Positions 23,438-30,798 of a stretch of DNA of 31,566 bases are shown in pieces. The translations under genes and the position numbers were made by a program. Numbering within the stretch: position 1 is the first letter of the stretch; each line of letters begins with the position of its first letter. The notes beneath the pieces are model-generated. The model had not been told where the DNA came from. It made no database searches and was given only the letters and a program-made list of their open reading frames with translations. This stretch comes from Clostridiaceae bacterium (GTDB lineage: Bacteria; Bacillota; Clostridia; Oscillospirales; Acutalibacteraceae): positions 1-31,566 of the forward strand of contig JAEDGK010000008.1 of NCBI GenBank assembly GCA_016297555.1, in the 5' to 3' direction.

Positions 23438-24958
23438 TTAATATCCGAACTGCTTATTGAAATATTCAAACGGGTCAACATACTGAACCGCCGTGGTTGT
23501 TTCAGGCTCTGAGCTGCCCTTATCCTCAACGAGAGTTATTTCAATATCAAATTCCTCCGTTGAATAGTCGCTGTTTACCCTGCAAAGAGTCAGCTTCATC
23601 TTGTCTCCGACCTTGCCGTTATCAATGCGTTCAAGCAAAACATCGGCGGTGGTCAGAGGCTCGCCGTCAACGGCGATAATCATATCATACTTGCGCGCAT
23701 CGGTGTTTGCAAGCGAGCTGTTGGCGCTGATTTCGTTGATAACCAGCGTTCCTGCGGGCAGACCCTTAATGCGAGCAATCATACTGTATTGCGCGCTGGC
23801 GCTGACGGGATAATAGGTTATGCCGAGCATGGGTCTGTTGGGAACATAATTATAATTGATAAGGTCTTCGATTATTTCCTTAGCCGCCGTTATGGGGATT
23901 GCAAAGCCCATTCCCTCATAATCGGTAGCAGCTATTTTCTGAGAATTGATGCCGATAACCTGACCGTAAGCGTTTACAAGCATACCGCCCGAATTGCCGG
24001 GATTGATTGCCGCGCTGTGCTGGATGCACTTCATTGTGTAGCCTATTTCACTGCTTACGGGTCTGTCGATTGCGGAAACATAGCCGTCGGTGAACGAGCC
24101 GAAAAACTCAACTCCGCCGGGATTGCCGATTGCATAAATCCTGTCGCCGACCCGAAGCACATCGGAATTGCCGAATTCAGCCGCCTGCAAGCCGTTTGCC
24201 TTGATTTTGAGCACGCCGAGGTCTGTTCTCTTATCAAAGCCGACTATCTCCGCGTCATAGGTTGTGCCGTCAACCGTCTGGACTCTTGCGCTTATTCCCG
24301 AATCGCTGATAACATGGGCGCAGGTGATAATGTAGGTATAGTTTCCGCTCTTATCCTCGCCCATAATAACGCCCGAGCCTTGACCGACCGAGGAATTGGA
24401 GTTCTGTGAATAAACAACAATTCCGACATTGCTGTCTTTAAGCTTTGCATAAATCTGAACTGGCGTCAGCTCTCCTTCTGCCGAAATATCCGAAGGAGTA
24501 ACGGGAGAATCGTTTATGCTAAGCTGAGGTGAGTCTGAATTTAATACATTATTTTCTGAACTTTTATCTTTGTTTGATGAGTATTTGACTATAGAAGAAA
24601 TTCCGAAACCGAGAGCAAATACAATTACAAGAGCAATGCAGGCAACAAAAGCCTTTATGCCCTTTCTCGTTTTCGGGTTTTGAATGGGAGCAACGGGCTG
24701 CCGGAAATCATTGGGCTGAGCCGAGTAGCTCTGATAAGGCGGCTGACCGCCCTGAGGCTGCTGAGCATAGGAATACTGCGGCTGCTTGCTTTCTTCATTC
24801 GGAGCGGCAGCGTGCTGCGGTTCTTCAACCACCTGCGCCTCAACGCTCGGAATTTCTTCAGACTCCCTTGCCTCCTGCGGCGCTTCGTCATTTACTTCTT
24901 CTGCCTTGTTTTCTGTGCCGTTTGTTTCGTAATCTTCTCTTCTGAATTCTTCATCCAT
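23438..24958 (-). CDS. HtrA/DegP-like membrane-anchored serine protease with PDZ domain
   Basis: 506 residues. The N-terminal ~98 are a cytosolic, Glu- then Gln/Pro/Tyr-rich low-complexity tail, followed by one membrane helix (101-123). The trypsin-like domain has the triad H215 (ITCAHV), D246 (KRTDLGVL) and S323 (NPGNSGG). A PDZ-like domain covers about 375-480 (GLPAGTLVINEI ... YDMIIAVDGEPL). It should cleave misfolded proteins outside the membrane. GGAGG precedes the ATG at 24958. It lies 126 bases downstream of a two-component pair on the same strand, suggesting envelope-stress control as in CssRS-HtrA of Bacillus (analogy). Confidence 0.93.
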   Translation of the reverse strand: MDEEFRREDYETNGTENKAEEVNDEAPQEARESEEIPSVEAQVVEEPQHAAAPNEESKQPQYSYAQQPQGGQPPYQSYSAQPNDFRQPVAPIQNPKTRKGIKAFVACIALVIVFALGFGISSIVKYSSNKDKSSENNVLNSDSPQLSINDSPVTPSDISAEGELTPVQIYAKLKDSNVGIVVYSQNSNSSVGQGSGVIMGEDKSGNYTYIITCAHVISDSGISARVQTVDGTTYDAEIVGFDKRTDLGVLKIKANGLQAAEFGNSDVLRVGDRIYAIGNPGGVEFFGSFTDGYVSAIDRPVSSEIGYTMKCIQHSAAINPGNSGGMLVNAYGQVIGINSQKIAATDYEGMGFAIPITAAKEIIEDLINYNYVPNRPMLGITYYPVSASAQYSMIARIKGLPAGTLVINEISANSSLANTDARKYDMIIAVDGEPLTTADVLLERIDNGKVGDKMKLTLCRVNSDYSTEEFDIEITLVEDKGSSEPETTTAVQYVDPFEYFNKQFGY

Positions 24959-25012
24959 AATCTGTGCCTCCGCTTCCTGTGTTTGTTAGCGTTATTTTAA
25001 CTCGCTGTTGTT

Positions 25013-25034
25013 AATTCAATTTGAACATTGAATT
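25013..25034. promoter_or_regulatory. Inverted repeat upstream of the htrA-like gene
   Basis: AATTCAA (25013-25019) and TTGAATT (25028-25034) form a palindrome with an 8-base centre, 55 bases before the HtrA-like start. It could be an operator for the neighbouring response regulator; no T-run makes it a terminator. Confidence 0.4.
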
Positions 25035-25084
25035 AAAAATATTTCAAAATTTTACAGTGATTTTTTTAATGAACCGCCGCTCGG

Positions 25085-26587
25085 TTAATTAAGCGGAAGC
25101 TGAAATATAAATTCCGCATATTCGCCCGGCTCGCTTCTTGCAACTATCTGACCTCCGTGGAGCTCTATTATTGTTTTAACAATATAAAGACCCATTCCCG
25201 CGCCCTTGACATCATAGCTGCGCGACTTATCTATTTTATAGAACCGCTCAAAAATCTTGTCAAGCTCCTCGCTCGGGATACCCTTGCCGCTGTTGCGTAT
25301 TTTTATTATAACCTTTTCAATGTCGGATTTTGAGCTGACCTCAATATATCCGCCCTCGGGCGTGAATTTAACGGCGTTGTCAATAAGATTATAGACAACC
25401 TGATTTATCATATCCTTATCAGCGGTTACAAGATTGTTTTCCAAAGTGTCAAGCCCTCTGACCTCGATATGTTTATTATCAATAAGCTGCTCAAAGCCGA
25501 GCATGGTTCTGAATATCATTTCGGAAATGTCAAATCTCTGAGGTTTAAGGTCAAGCTCGCCCGCCTCGATTTTGCTCATATTCAGCATACCCGTTACAAG
25601 CCTTGACAGCCTCTTGACCTCATCGGAAACGACTTTAAGATACTGCGTCTCTTTTTCTTTTTCAATCGTTCCGTCAAGAATTCCGTCTATAAAGCCGCCG
25701 ATTGTAGTCATGGGTGTTTTAAGCTCGTGAGAAACATTTGCCACAAAGCTCCGCCTTGACATTTCAAGCGTTGCCAACGCCTGAGCCATTGTGTTGAACG
25801 CCTGAACAAGCTCGTCAATTTCATCGTGCCCCGATATTCTGAACTTGGAACGCTTTATGTTTATCCGCTTTGAGAAATCGCCCGTTGCATATTGCTTTGC
25901 GGCGGCAGACATTTCTCTGAGCGGCTTTGTGAGCCTGTATGAAACAAGATAAACCAAAACGAATGTCAGAGCCAGAGCAAACAGCGCGGCGATAAAGAAC
26001 ATCTTGAAGATTGCCGCAACATAAGGCGTCAAGCCGTCAACAACGGGCTGAGTTGCAAACACCACGGCAACAGCCTCGTCATTAACAACAACGGGTGCGG
26101 CAACAACGAAATGAATTGAATTGAGCGAACCGCCGAGGTCGCCCGTTGAACGGTATAGCCCTTTTACGGCTGAATTCATTATCTCTTTCGGTATCTTATA
26201 TTGATTGTGAACCATACAGTTGCCCGTATAGAGCGCCATATTCGACTGCAAAATCTCCTTGCAGTAAACAACATCGCCGTTAATATTGGTTATGAAGCAA
26301 TCCGCTTCTATGGCATTTGAAATCTGCATAAGAGTGTTGCAGATAACTATGACCGAGCCTCTGCCGCTCTCGCCGAGATAATCGGATTCGAGAACATCGC
26401 TCGTGTTCTGCGCCACGCTGATGCTGTTTTCGGTCAGCAAGTTAATTTTTTCATCCATCCACAGCTTTGATACCAAAAGCAAGAGAGCTCCGCCTATAAA
26501 GACGAAGCTTGCAAGTATTATTGAAATTGTAACAAGAAAATATTTCCGGAAAAGCCCGGAGCTTCTTCTTGAGAACATCGGAAACAC
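25085..26587 (-). CDS. PhoR-type sensor histidine kinase
   Basis: 500 residues (starting 9 bases later, at MFSRRSSG, is possible). Two membrane helices (about 14-40 and 190-217) enclose an extracytoplasmic sensor region with PAS-like character (FITNINGDVVYC). HAMP follows (about 217-275), then HisKA with FVANVSHELKTP (H287). HATPase_c shows the N box (QVVYNLIDNAVKFT), the G1 box (IRNSGKGI) and KGAGMGLYIVKTI. It phosphorylates the OmpR-type regulator encoded 32 bases upstream. The stimulus is unknown; the HtrA-like protease downstream suggests cell-envelope stress. Confidence 0.95.
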   Translation of the reverse strand: MFPMFSRRSSGLFRKYFLVTISIILASFVFIGGALLLLVSKLWMDEKINLLTENSISVAQNTSDVLESDYLGESGRGSVIVICNTLMQISNAIEADCFITNINGDVVYCKEILQSNMALYTGNCMVHNQYKIPKEIMNSAVKGLYRSTGDLGGSLNSIHFVVAAPVVVNDEAVAVVFATQPVVDGLTPYVAAIFKMFFIAALFALALTFVLVYLVSYRLTKPLREMSAAAKQYATGDFSKRINIKRSKFRISGHDEIDELVQAFNTMAQALATLEMSRRSFVANVSHELKTPMTTIGGFIDGILDGTIEKEKETQYLKVVSDEVKRLSRLVTGMLNMSKIEAGELDLKPQRFDISEMIFRTMLGFEQLIDNKHIEVRGLDTLENNLVTADKDMINQVVYNLIDNAVKFTPEGGYIEVSSKSDIEKVIIKIRNSGKGIPSEELDKIFERFYKIDKSRSYDVKGAGMGLYIVKTIIELHGGQIVARSEPGEYAEFIFQLPLN

Positions 26588-26595
26588 TCCCGTAA

Positions 26596-26612
26596 GGCAG
26601 CCGTCGGCTGCC
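26596..26612. other. Short hairpin between the response regulator and kinase genes
   Basis: GGCAGCC-GTC-GGCTGCC, a perfect 7-base stem in the 32-base gap. It has no proper T-run on the minus strand, so it is more likely an mRNA processing or stability element than a terminator. Confidence 0.45.
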
Positions 26613-26619
26613 GAAAAAA

Positions 26620-27309
26620 TCAGTCTTTGGTTTCAAACTTATAGCCGACGCTCCAAACGGTTTTAAGCTCCCATTTATCGGAAACGCCTTCAAGCTTTTC
26701 ACGCAGGCGCTTAACATGAACATCAACCGTTCTTGAATCGCCGTAATAATCAAAGCCCCAAACCTCGTCAAGGAGCTGATCTCTTGTGAAAACTCTGTTG
26801 GGATTGCTTGCGAGGTGATAGATAAGCTCCAGCTCTTTGGGCGGAGTGTCGATTTTTTTGCCGTCAACTCTCAGCTCATAATTGGTCAGGTTGATAACAA
26901 GCTTATCATAGCTGACCTCTTTAACATCGGTCGGCTGGCTGCCGCCGCTTCTGCGAAGAACGGCTCTGACCCTTGCCAAAACCTCTTTTGCGTCAAAGGG
27001 CTTAACAACATAGTCATCCGCGCCAAGCTCAAAGCCGAGCACCTTGTCAAAGGTTTCGCCCTTGGCTGTGAGCATAATTATAGGCCTGTCCGAAAACTTT
27101 CTGACTTCGCGGCATACCTGCCAGCCGTCAAGCACGGGAAGCATTATGTCAAGAAGCATAAGGCTCGGCGAAATCTCCTGAAACAGCTTTACGGCGTCGC
27201 CGCCGTTGTTTGCGATGGTTACCTCATAGCCGTCCTTTTCAAGATAGAGCCTGAGAAGCTCGCAAATGTTATTATCGTCATCAACAACAAGAATTTTTTC
27301 CGCTGCCAT
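26620..27309 (-). CDS. OmpR/PhoB-family response regulator
   Basis: 229 residues. The receiver domain has the acidic pocket DDD (10-12), phospho-acceptor D54 (LMLLDIMLP), T81 and K103 (VVKPFD). The C-terminal winged helix (about 130-226) contains ELELIYHLASNPNRVFTRDQLLDEVWG, SRTVDVHVKRLREKL and TVWSVGYKF, typical of PhoB-like DNA binding. It is first in the regulator-kinase pair. AGGAGGGGA precedes the ATG at 27309. It probably controls its own operon and the htrA-like gene; this is inference. Confidence 0.96.
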   Translation of the reverse strand: MAAEKILVVDDDNNICELLRLYLEKDGYEVTIANNGGDAVKLFQEISPSLMLLDIMLPVLDGWQVCREVRKFSDRPIIMLTAKGETFDKVLGFELGADDYVVKPFDAKEVLARVRAVLRRSGGSQPTDVKEVSYDKLVINLTNYELRVDGKKIDTPPKELELIYHLASNPNRVFTRDQLLDEVWGFDYYGDSRTVDVHVKRLREKLEGVSDKWELKTVWSVGYKFETKD

Positions 27310-27364
27310 GATAAAATCCCCTCCTAATCGGATTAAATCTGTGCATAATAAGCTTACAGTTTAA

Positions 27365-27402
27365 ATTATACTCCTTTTTTTAACAATTCTGTGAATTGGT
27401 AA
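27365..27402 (-). promoter_or_regulatory. Promoter region of the two-component operon with inverted repeat
   Basis: Minus strand TATAAT at 27370-27365 has no good -35 at the right distance. Instead an inverted repeat, TTAACAATTC-TGT-GAATTGGTAA (one mismatch), sits at 27380-27402. A -10 with an operator in place of a -35 fits an activator-dependent, perhaps autoregulated, promoter. Confidence 0.4.
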
Positions 27403-27443
27403 AAAATAATTTGTTACTTTTGCGTTCAAAAATGAACAAACGG

Positions 27444-28478
27444 TTAATTTCTGACCGAGAAACGGAAAACCGTGCAGCTTTTAAATTTCTCGCCCGCATC
27501 AACAGTGCATTGAGGGAACTGCGGCATATTCGGCGTGTTGGGATAAAACTGAGTTTCAAGGCAGAAGCCCGCGTGCTTTATCAGAGGCTCGCCGTGCTTT
27601 CCCGGCTTCGTTCCGTCAAGAAAATTGCCTGTATAGAGCTGAACGCCGCAAAGGTCGGTGAAAACTTCAAGCATTCTGCCGCTTTCGGGGTCATAAGCCG
27701 CTGCCGCCGCGCCGTCGCCGTCATTAAGGCAGAAGTTATGGTCATAGCCCCTGCACATAATAAGCTGCTCATCCTGCTCGCCTATATCTCTGCCGATAGG
27801 CTTAAACTTCCTGAAATCAAACGCCGTTCCCTCAACGGGGCGGATTTCACCCGTGGGTATGCTGTCCGCATCCGTCGGAGTGAATGAATCGGCATTTATC
27901 ATAAGCTCATGGCCGAGGATATCTCCGTGACCTGCAAGATTAAAATAAGCATGATTGGTCATATTTATGACCGTCTTTTTATCGCTGACGGCATAATAAT
28001 CTATTTTCAATGAATTATCCTCAAACAGCGTGAAGGTAACTCTGAAATCAACCTTGCCGGGGAAGCCCATTGAGCCGTCGGGGCTGGTGTAGCTCATTTC
28101 AACCGAATTATCGTTAACTATCAAGGCTTTCCAGACCGCCGTTGAAAGCTCGGCTCCGCCGTGCAGGCAGGTTATTCCTTTTTCGTTTTTTTCAACATTA
28201 TATTCGGTTCCGTCAATCGAAAACTTTCCGCCCGCAATGCGGTTTGCATATCTGCCGACGGTCATTCCCTCATAATCGGAATATTTTTCGTGCCCCTCAA
28301 CGCTGTCAAAGCCGATGAGGATATCCTCAAACTTGCCGTTTTTATCGGCTGTATAAATGCTGTTGAGCGTTGCTCCGTAGGTGATAACATCCACAGCGGT
28401 TTCGCTCGAATTTTTTATGGTATAGCAGTCTACCGCTCTGCCGTCGGCAGTTGTTCCGAATGAATTCTTAACTATCAT
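27444..28478 (-). CDS. galM: Aldose 1-epimerase (mutarotase)
   Basis: 344 residues from the ATG at 28478, with GGAGG 8 bases upstream. TYGATLNSIYTADKNG, GRYANRIAGG, CLHGG, NMTNHAYFNLAG (catalytic His) and FCLETQFYPNTPNMPQFP (catalytic Glu) are the GalM signatures. It interconverts alpha and beta anomers of hexoses for the Leloir pathway. No other sugar genes adjoin it. Only 25 bases separate it from the EFR1 gene upstream, so it probably depends on that gene's promoter. Confidence 0.95.
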   Translation of the reverse strand: MIVKNSFGTTADGRAVDCYTIKNSSETAVDVITYGATLNSIYTADKNGKFEDILIGFDSVEGHEKYSDYEGMTVGRYANRIAGGKFSIDGTEYNVEKNEKGITCLHGGAELSTAVWKALIVNDNSVEMSYTSPDGSMGFPGKVDFRVTFTLFEDNSLKIDYYAVSDKKTVINMTNHAYFNLAGHGDILGHELMINADSFTPTDADSIPTGEIRPVEGTAFDFRKFKPIGRDIGEQDEQLIMCRGYDHNFCLNDGDGAAAAAYDPESGRMLEVFTDLCGVQLYTGNFLDGTKPGKHGEPLIKHAGFCLETQFYPNTPNMPQFPQCTVDAGEKFKSCTVFRFSVRN

Positions 28479-28503
28479 GTCCAATACCTCCGTATTATCA
28501 GCT

Positions 28504-29244
28504 TCACTTTTCGAGTATTTCTAAAATATTATATCTGCCGCGCTCGGCGGTCTTTTTGCCGAATTGGATTGCTTTTTGCGGACAGCGGTTAATGCACGCC
28601 GTGCAATGCTGACATTTCGGCTTTATCCATTCCGGCTTTCCGTTTTTAATTTCGATGGCTCCGTCAGGGCAAATCTGCGCGCACTTGCCGCAGGAAACGC
28701 ATTTATCATCGGCAAAGAAATATTTTGTTTTTCTGAAAGGATTATAAAATTTATTAAGCACAGCCGTTTTGGCAGAGCGCATAAAGCTCTTTTCGCTCCT
28801 CTTTTTGCCTGCGATTATATCGGCGCATATTCCGTCAAGCTCCGAGTCGGAATGGCGCAGGAATTTAAGCGCCTTATCCTTGGGGCAAGGGTCGTACATA
28901 ATAACATAGTTATCGGGCATTCTGAGCGACGCGCTGTAATCAGGCTCTCTGCCCAAAGCCTTTGCAAGAAGTCCCGCAGCTCCGCCCGTGTCGGCTCCGC
29001 AGGTTATAACGCAGTAAACATATCCGCCGAGCCTGCCTTTAACGCTTTCGGCAAAGCGGCGGACTATTTCGGGCAAGCCCCAGAAATAGACGGGAAAAAC
29101 AAAGCCTGTTTTTTCTCCCGCTTCAATATTATCCGCTCCGTTTTTAAGAGCTTCAACCATACTTACGGCTCGGTCGCCTGTTTTTACGGCAAGCTTTTCA
29201 GCCGCATATTTTGAATTTCCCGTTCCGGAAAAATAATAAATCAC
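28504..29244 (-). CDS. EFR1-family flavodoxin/ferredoxin fusion protein
   Basis: 246 residues from the GTG at 29244, which has GGAGG upstream; the longer frame to 29307 runs through the promoter. The start MIYYFSGTGNSKYAAE is the FMN-phosphate loop of a flavodoxin fold, extended by FPVYFWGLPEIVRRF. The C-terminus carries two 4Fe-4S motifs, CVSCGKCAQICP and CQHCTACINRCP. Such EFR1 proteins are proposed intramolecular electron carriers in anaerobes; the physiological partner is unknown. First gene of a likely two-gene operon with galM. Confidence 0.9.
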   Translation of the reverse strand: MIYYFSGTGNSKYAAEKLAVKTGDRAVSMVEALKNGADNIEAGEKTGFVFPVYFWGLPEIVRRFAESVKGRLGGYVYCVITCGADTGGAAGLLAKALGREPDYSASLRMPDNYVIMYDPCPKDKALKFLRHSDSELDGICADIIAGKKRSEKSFMRSAKTAVLNKFYNPFRKTKYFFADDKCVSCGKCAQICPDGAIEIKNGKPEWIKPKCQHCTACINRCPQKAIQFGKKTAERGRYNILEILEK

Positions 29245-29278
29245 AGCGCACCTCCGACTATAAAAATCTTTGGTAATA

Positions 29279-29307
29279 ATTGTATCATCAGGAAAATTTT
29301 TTGTCAA
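29279..29307 (-). promoter_or_regulatory. Promoter of the EFR1-galM operon
   Basis: Minus strand: TTGACA (29307-29302), 17-base spacer, TACAAT (29284-29279). A near-perfect sigma-A promoter. Confidence 0.82.
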
Positions 29308-29415
29308 TAAGTATTCACGGCGTCAATGTGGCATAATAAAAACGAACCGAGCGTTCAGGAAAAATGCCGCAACAGGCATTTTACCAAATAACACTTTCAG
29401 GAAAGGAAAGCCAAA

Positions 29416-29547
29416 ATGGAAAACAACAGACAGAACAACCAGCAGAATCAGAATAACCAGCAGAATAATCAGCAGAACAGACAGAACAACCAGCAGAATA
29501 AAAACCAGCAGAATCAGCAGAACAAAAAGAACCGCGAAAACTTCTGA
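29416..29547 (+). CDS. Asn/Gln-rich 43-residue microprotein
   Basis: An ATG at 29416, preceded by AGGAAAGGAAAG, opens a 43-residue frame made of N, Q, K and R repeats (units such as RQNNQQN and NQQN) and ending NRENF. It has no hydrophobic core and should be disordered. The DNA is a set of CAGAA(T/C) and AACCAG repeats. A strong terminator follows 15 bases on and no sigma-A promoter is seen. CATAATA at 29332 with GTATT upstream faintly resembles forespore sigma sites. A small spore-associated protein, like Gln/Asn-rich gamma-type SASPs, is one possibility; function unknown. Confidence 0.65.
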   Translation: MENNRQNNQQNQNNQQNNQQNRQNNQQNKNQQNQQNKKNRENF

Positions 29548-29561
29548 TTAACGCACAAACT

Positions 29562-29596
29562 GCGGGCGGCGCCGAATGACGCCGCCCGCGGCTTGC
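29562..29596 (+). terminator. Terminator after the Asn/Gln-rich microprotein
   Basis: GCGGGCGGCG (29562-29571) pairs perfectly with CGCCGCCCGC (29580-29589), followed by GGCTTGCTTT. Confidence 0.75.
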
Positions 29597-29612
29597 TTTC
29601 TAAAAGCTTAAA

Positions 29613-29643
29613 CCCCCTGCGGATTTCTCCGCAAGGGGCTTTT
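29613..29643. terminator. Second terminator between convergent genes
   Basis: CCCCCTGCGG (29613-29622) pairs with CCGCAAGGGG (29629-29638), with one bulged base, and is followed by CTTTT. A-rich sequence on its left lets it also serve the minus-strand zinc-ribbon gene. Confidence 0.7.
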
Positions 29644-29673
29644 AAGCATAAATTTTAAGTCAATGTCAATGAC

Positions 29674-29955
29674 TTATGCCTGCTCCTGCTGCTTCTTTGC
29701 AAAGCACTCGCTGCAGTAAACAGGTCTGTCCTCACGCGGCTTAAAGGGAACTTTTGCAACTCCACCGCAGGAATCGCAGGTTGCTTCAAACCATTCGCGC
29801 TCACCGCGGGCAGCATTCTTGCGGGCATCGCGGCAAGTCTTGCAGCGCTGGGGCTCGTTTACAAAGCCTTTTTCAGCATAAAATTCCTGCTCGCCGGCTG
29901 TGAAAACGAATTCGTTGCCGCATTCCTTACAGATGAGAGTTTTGTCTTCGTACAT
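29674..29955 (-). CDS. Zinc-ribbon protein with four CxxC knuckles
   Basis: 93 residues. CKEC (9-12) pairs with CKTC (38-41) and CDSC (60-63) with CSEC (81-84), giving two zinc ribbons joined by a basic helix (RDARKNAARGEREWF). This is the layout of the Clostridial probable zinc-ribbon proteins often annotated as CxxC-x17-CxxC domain proteins. It is probably cytosolic and nucleic-acid binding, role unknown. Its leader, between this gene and the sigma factor upstream, contains the tRNA-like element at 29989-30052. Confidence 0.85.
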   Translation of the reverse strand: MYEDKTLICKECGNEFVFTAGEQEFYAEKGFVNEPQRCKTCRDARKNAARGEREWFEATCDSCGGVAKVPFKPREDRPVYCSECFAKKQQEQA

Positions 29956-29988
29956 TGTTTTTAACCTCGCTTGAAAAAATTTTTATTT

Positions 29989-30052
29989 CGCCCTTGGACG
30001 GAATTGCACCGTCACCTTTGATTAACAACGCTCTGCTTTAAGCTACGGGGGC
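29989..30052 (-). ncRNA. tRNA-like element, degenerate or truncated
   Basis: Read on the minus strand, a 64-base segment starts GCCCCCG TA GCTT and has GAGC closing a short D-like arm. TTGTTAATCAA sits where the anticodon arm would be. A perfect 5-bp T-like stem follows (GACGG-TGCAATT-CCGTC, 30013-29997), and CAAGGGC closes the acceptor with two mismatches. A real tRNA would need about 10 more bases, a 5-bp anticodon stem and TTC in the T-loop. It is therefore a tRNA pseudogene or a tRNA-like leader RNA of the zinc-ribbon gene. A T6 run follows about 9 bases on. Confidence 0.4.
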
Positions 30053-30080
30053 ATATTAACAATGAAACAGACCCGACGGG

Positions 30081-30650
30081 CTACCCGCAAAATTTGCGAA
30101 GCTTTTTTCTTATTCTTTGCATTGCGTTATCAACTGCCTTTTCGTTGCAGCCGAGCGACGCGGCGATTTGAGAATAAGTTTTGCTCATAAGCCTGAGATC
30201 TATTACCTGCCTTTCAAAATCCGAAAGGCAACTGTTGAGAAAGGCGCGTATGTTTTCAGACTCGCATTTTGCGGAAAAAATGTTGGCGGGATCCGCGCTG
30301 CTGTCGGCGGTTTCGTCTTCAAAAGGCAGAGCACTTGAAAGCGCGGCGTTTTTGTTGTTGAAATTTGCCCTGACAGCCGAAACGATTCTGTTGTTTATGC
30401 ATGTCTCGGCATAAGCCCTGAAAGGGACTCCCCGTGAGCGGTCAAAGCTGCTGACTGCGTCAAGAAATCCGAGCATACCCTCCTGAACAAGATCCTCATC
30501 CGGGATTCCTGCTTTTGCGAATTTTGATGCCTTTGCACGGGCAATGGGAGAAACAGCCGAAATCAAGCGCGCCATTGACTTATCATCGCCGTTGGCGGCA
30601 AGAACAGCCAGCTCTTCATCCGAAAGAATTTTTCTGCCGTCTTTATGCAT
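30081..30650 (-). CDS. Sigma-70 family factor of the Spo0H/SigH type
   Basis: 189 residues from the ATG at 30650, preceded by GAGGT. Region 2 is DLVQEGMLGFLDAVSSFD, followed by FRAYAETCINNRIVSAVRA, close to the SigH pattern. Region 4 has LSDFERQVIDLRLMSKTYSQIAASLGCNEKAVDNAMQRIRKKL, where the K-x-x-D-N-A-x-Q-R element is characteristic of SigH. SigH directs entry into sporulation and post-exponential genes in Bacillus and Clostridium. The usual neighbours (secE/nusG) are absent here, so it could be a paralogue. Confidence 0.85.
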   Translation of the reverse strand: MHKDGRKILSDEELAVLAANGDDKSMARLISAVSPIARAKASKFAKAGIPDEDLVQEGMLGFLDAVSSFDRSRGVPFRAYAETCINNRIVSAVRANFNNKNAALSSALPFEDETADSSADPANIFSAKCESENIRAFLNSCLSDFERQVIDLRLMSKTYSQIAASLGCNEKAVDNAMQRIRKKLRKFCG

Positions 30651-30681
30651 CAAAATACCTCGCAACTTCCTCTTAGCAATA

Positions 30682-30710
30682 ATAATAATCTAATTTTTGA
30701 AATTTGTCAA
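30682..30710 (-). promoter_or_regulatory. Promoter of the SigH-like gene
   Basis: Minus strand: TTGACA (30710-30705), 17-base spacer, TATTAT (30687-30682), about 30 bases before the ATG at 30650. Confidence 0.8.
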
Positions 30711-30798
30711 CAACTTTTTTCGCCAAAACAGAATTTATTTTAGTGAATAGTGACTAAAACGACAATTTTTACCACATATTGTGTTTTTAATCAAAATT

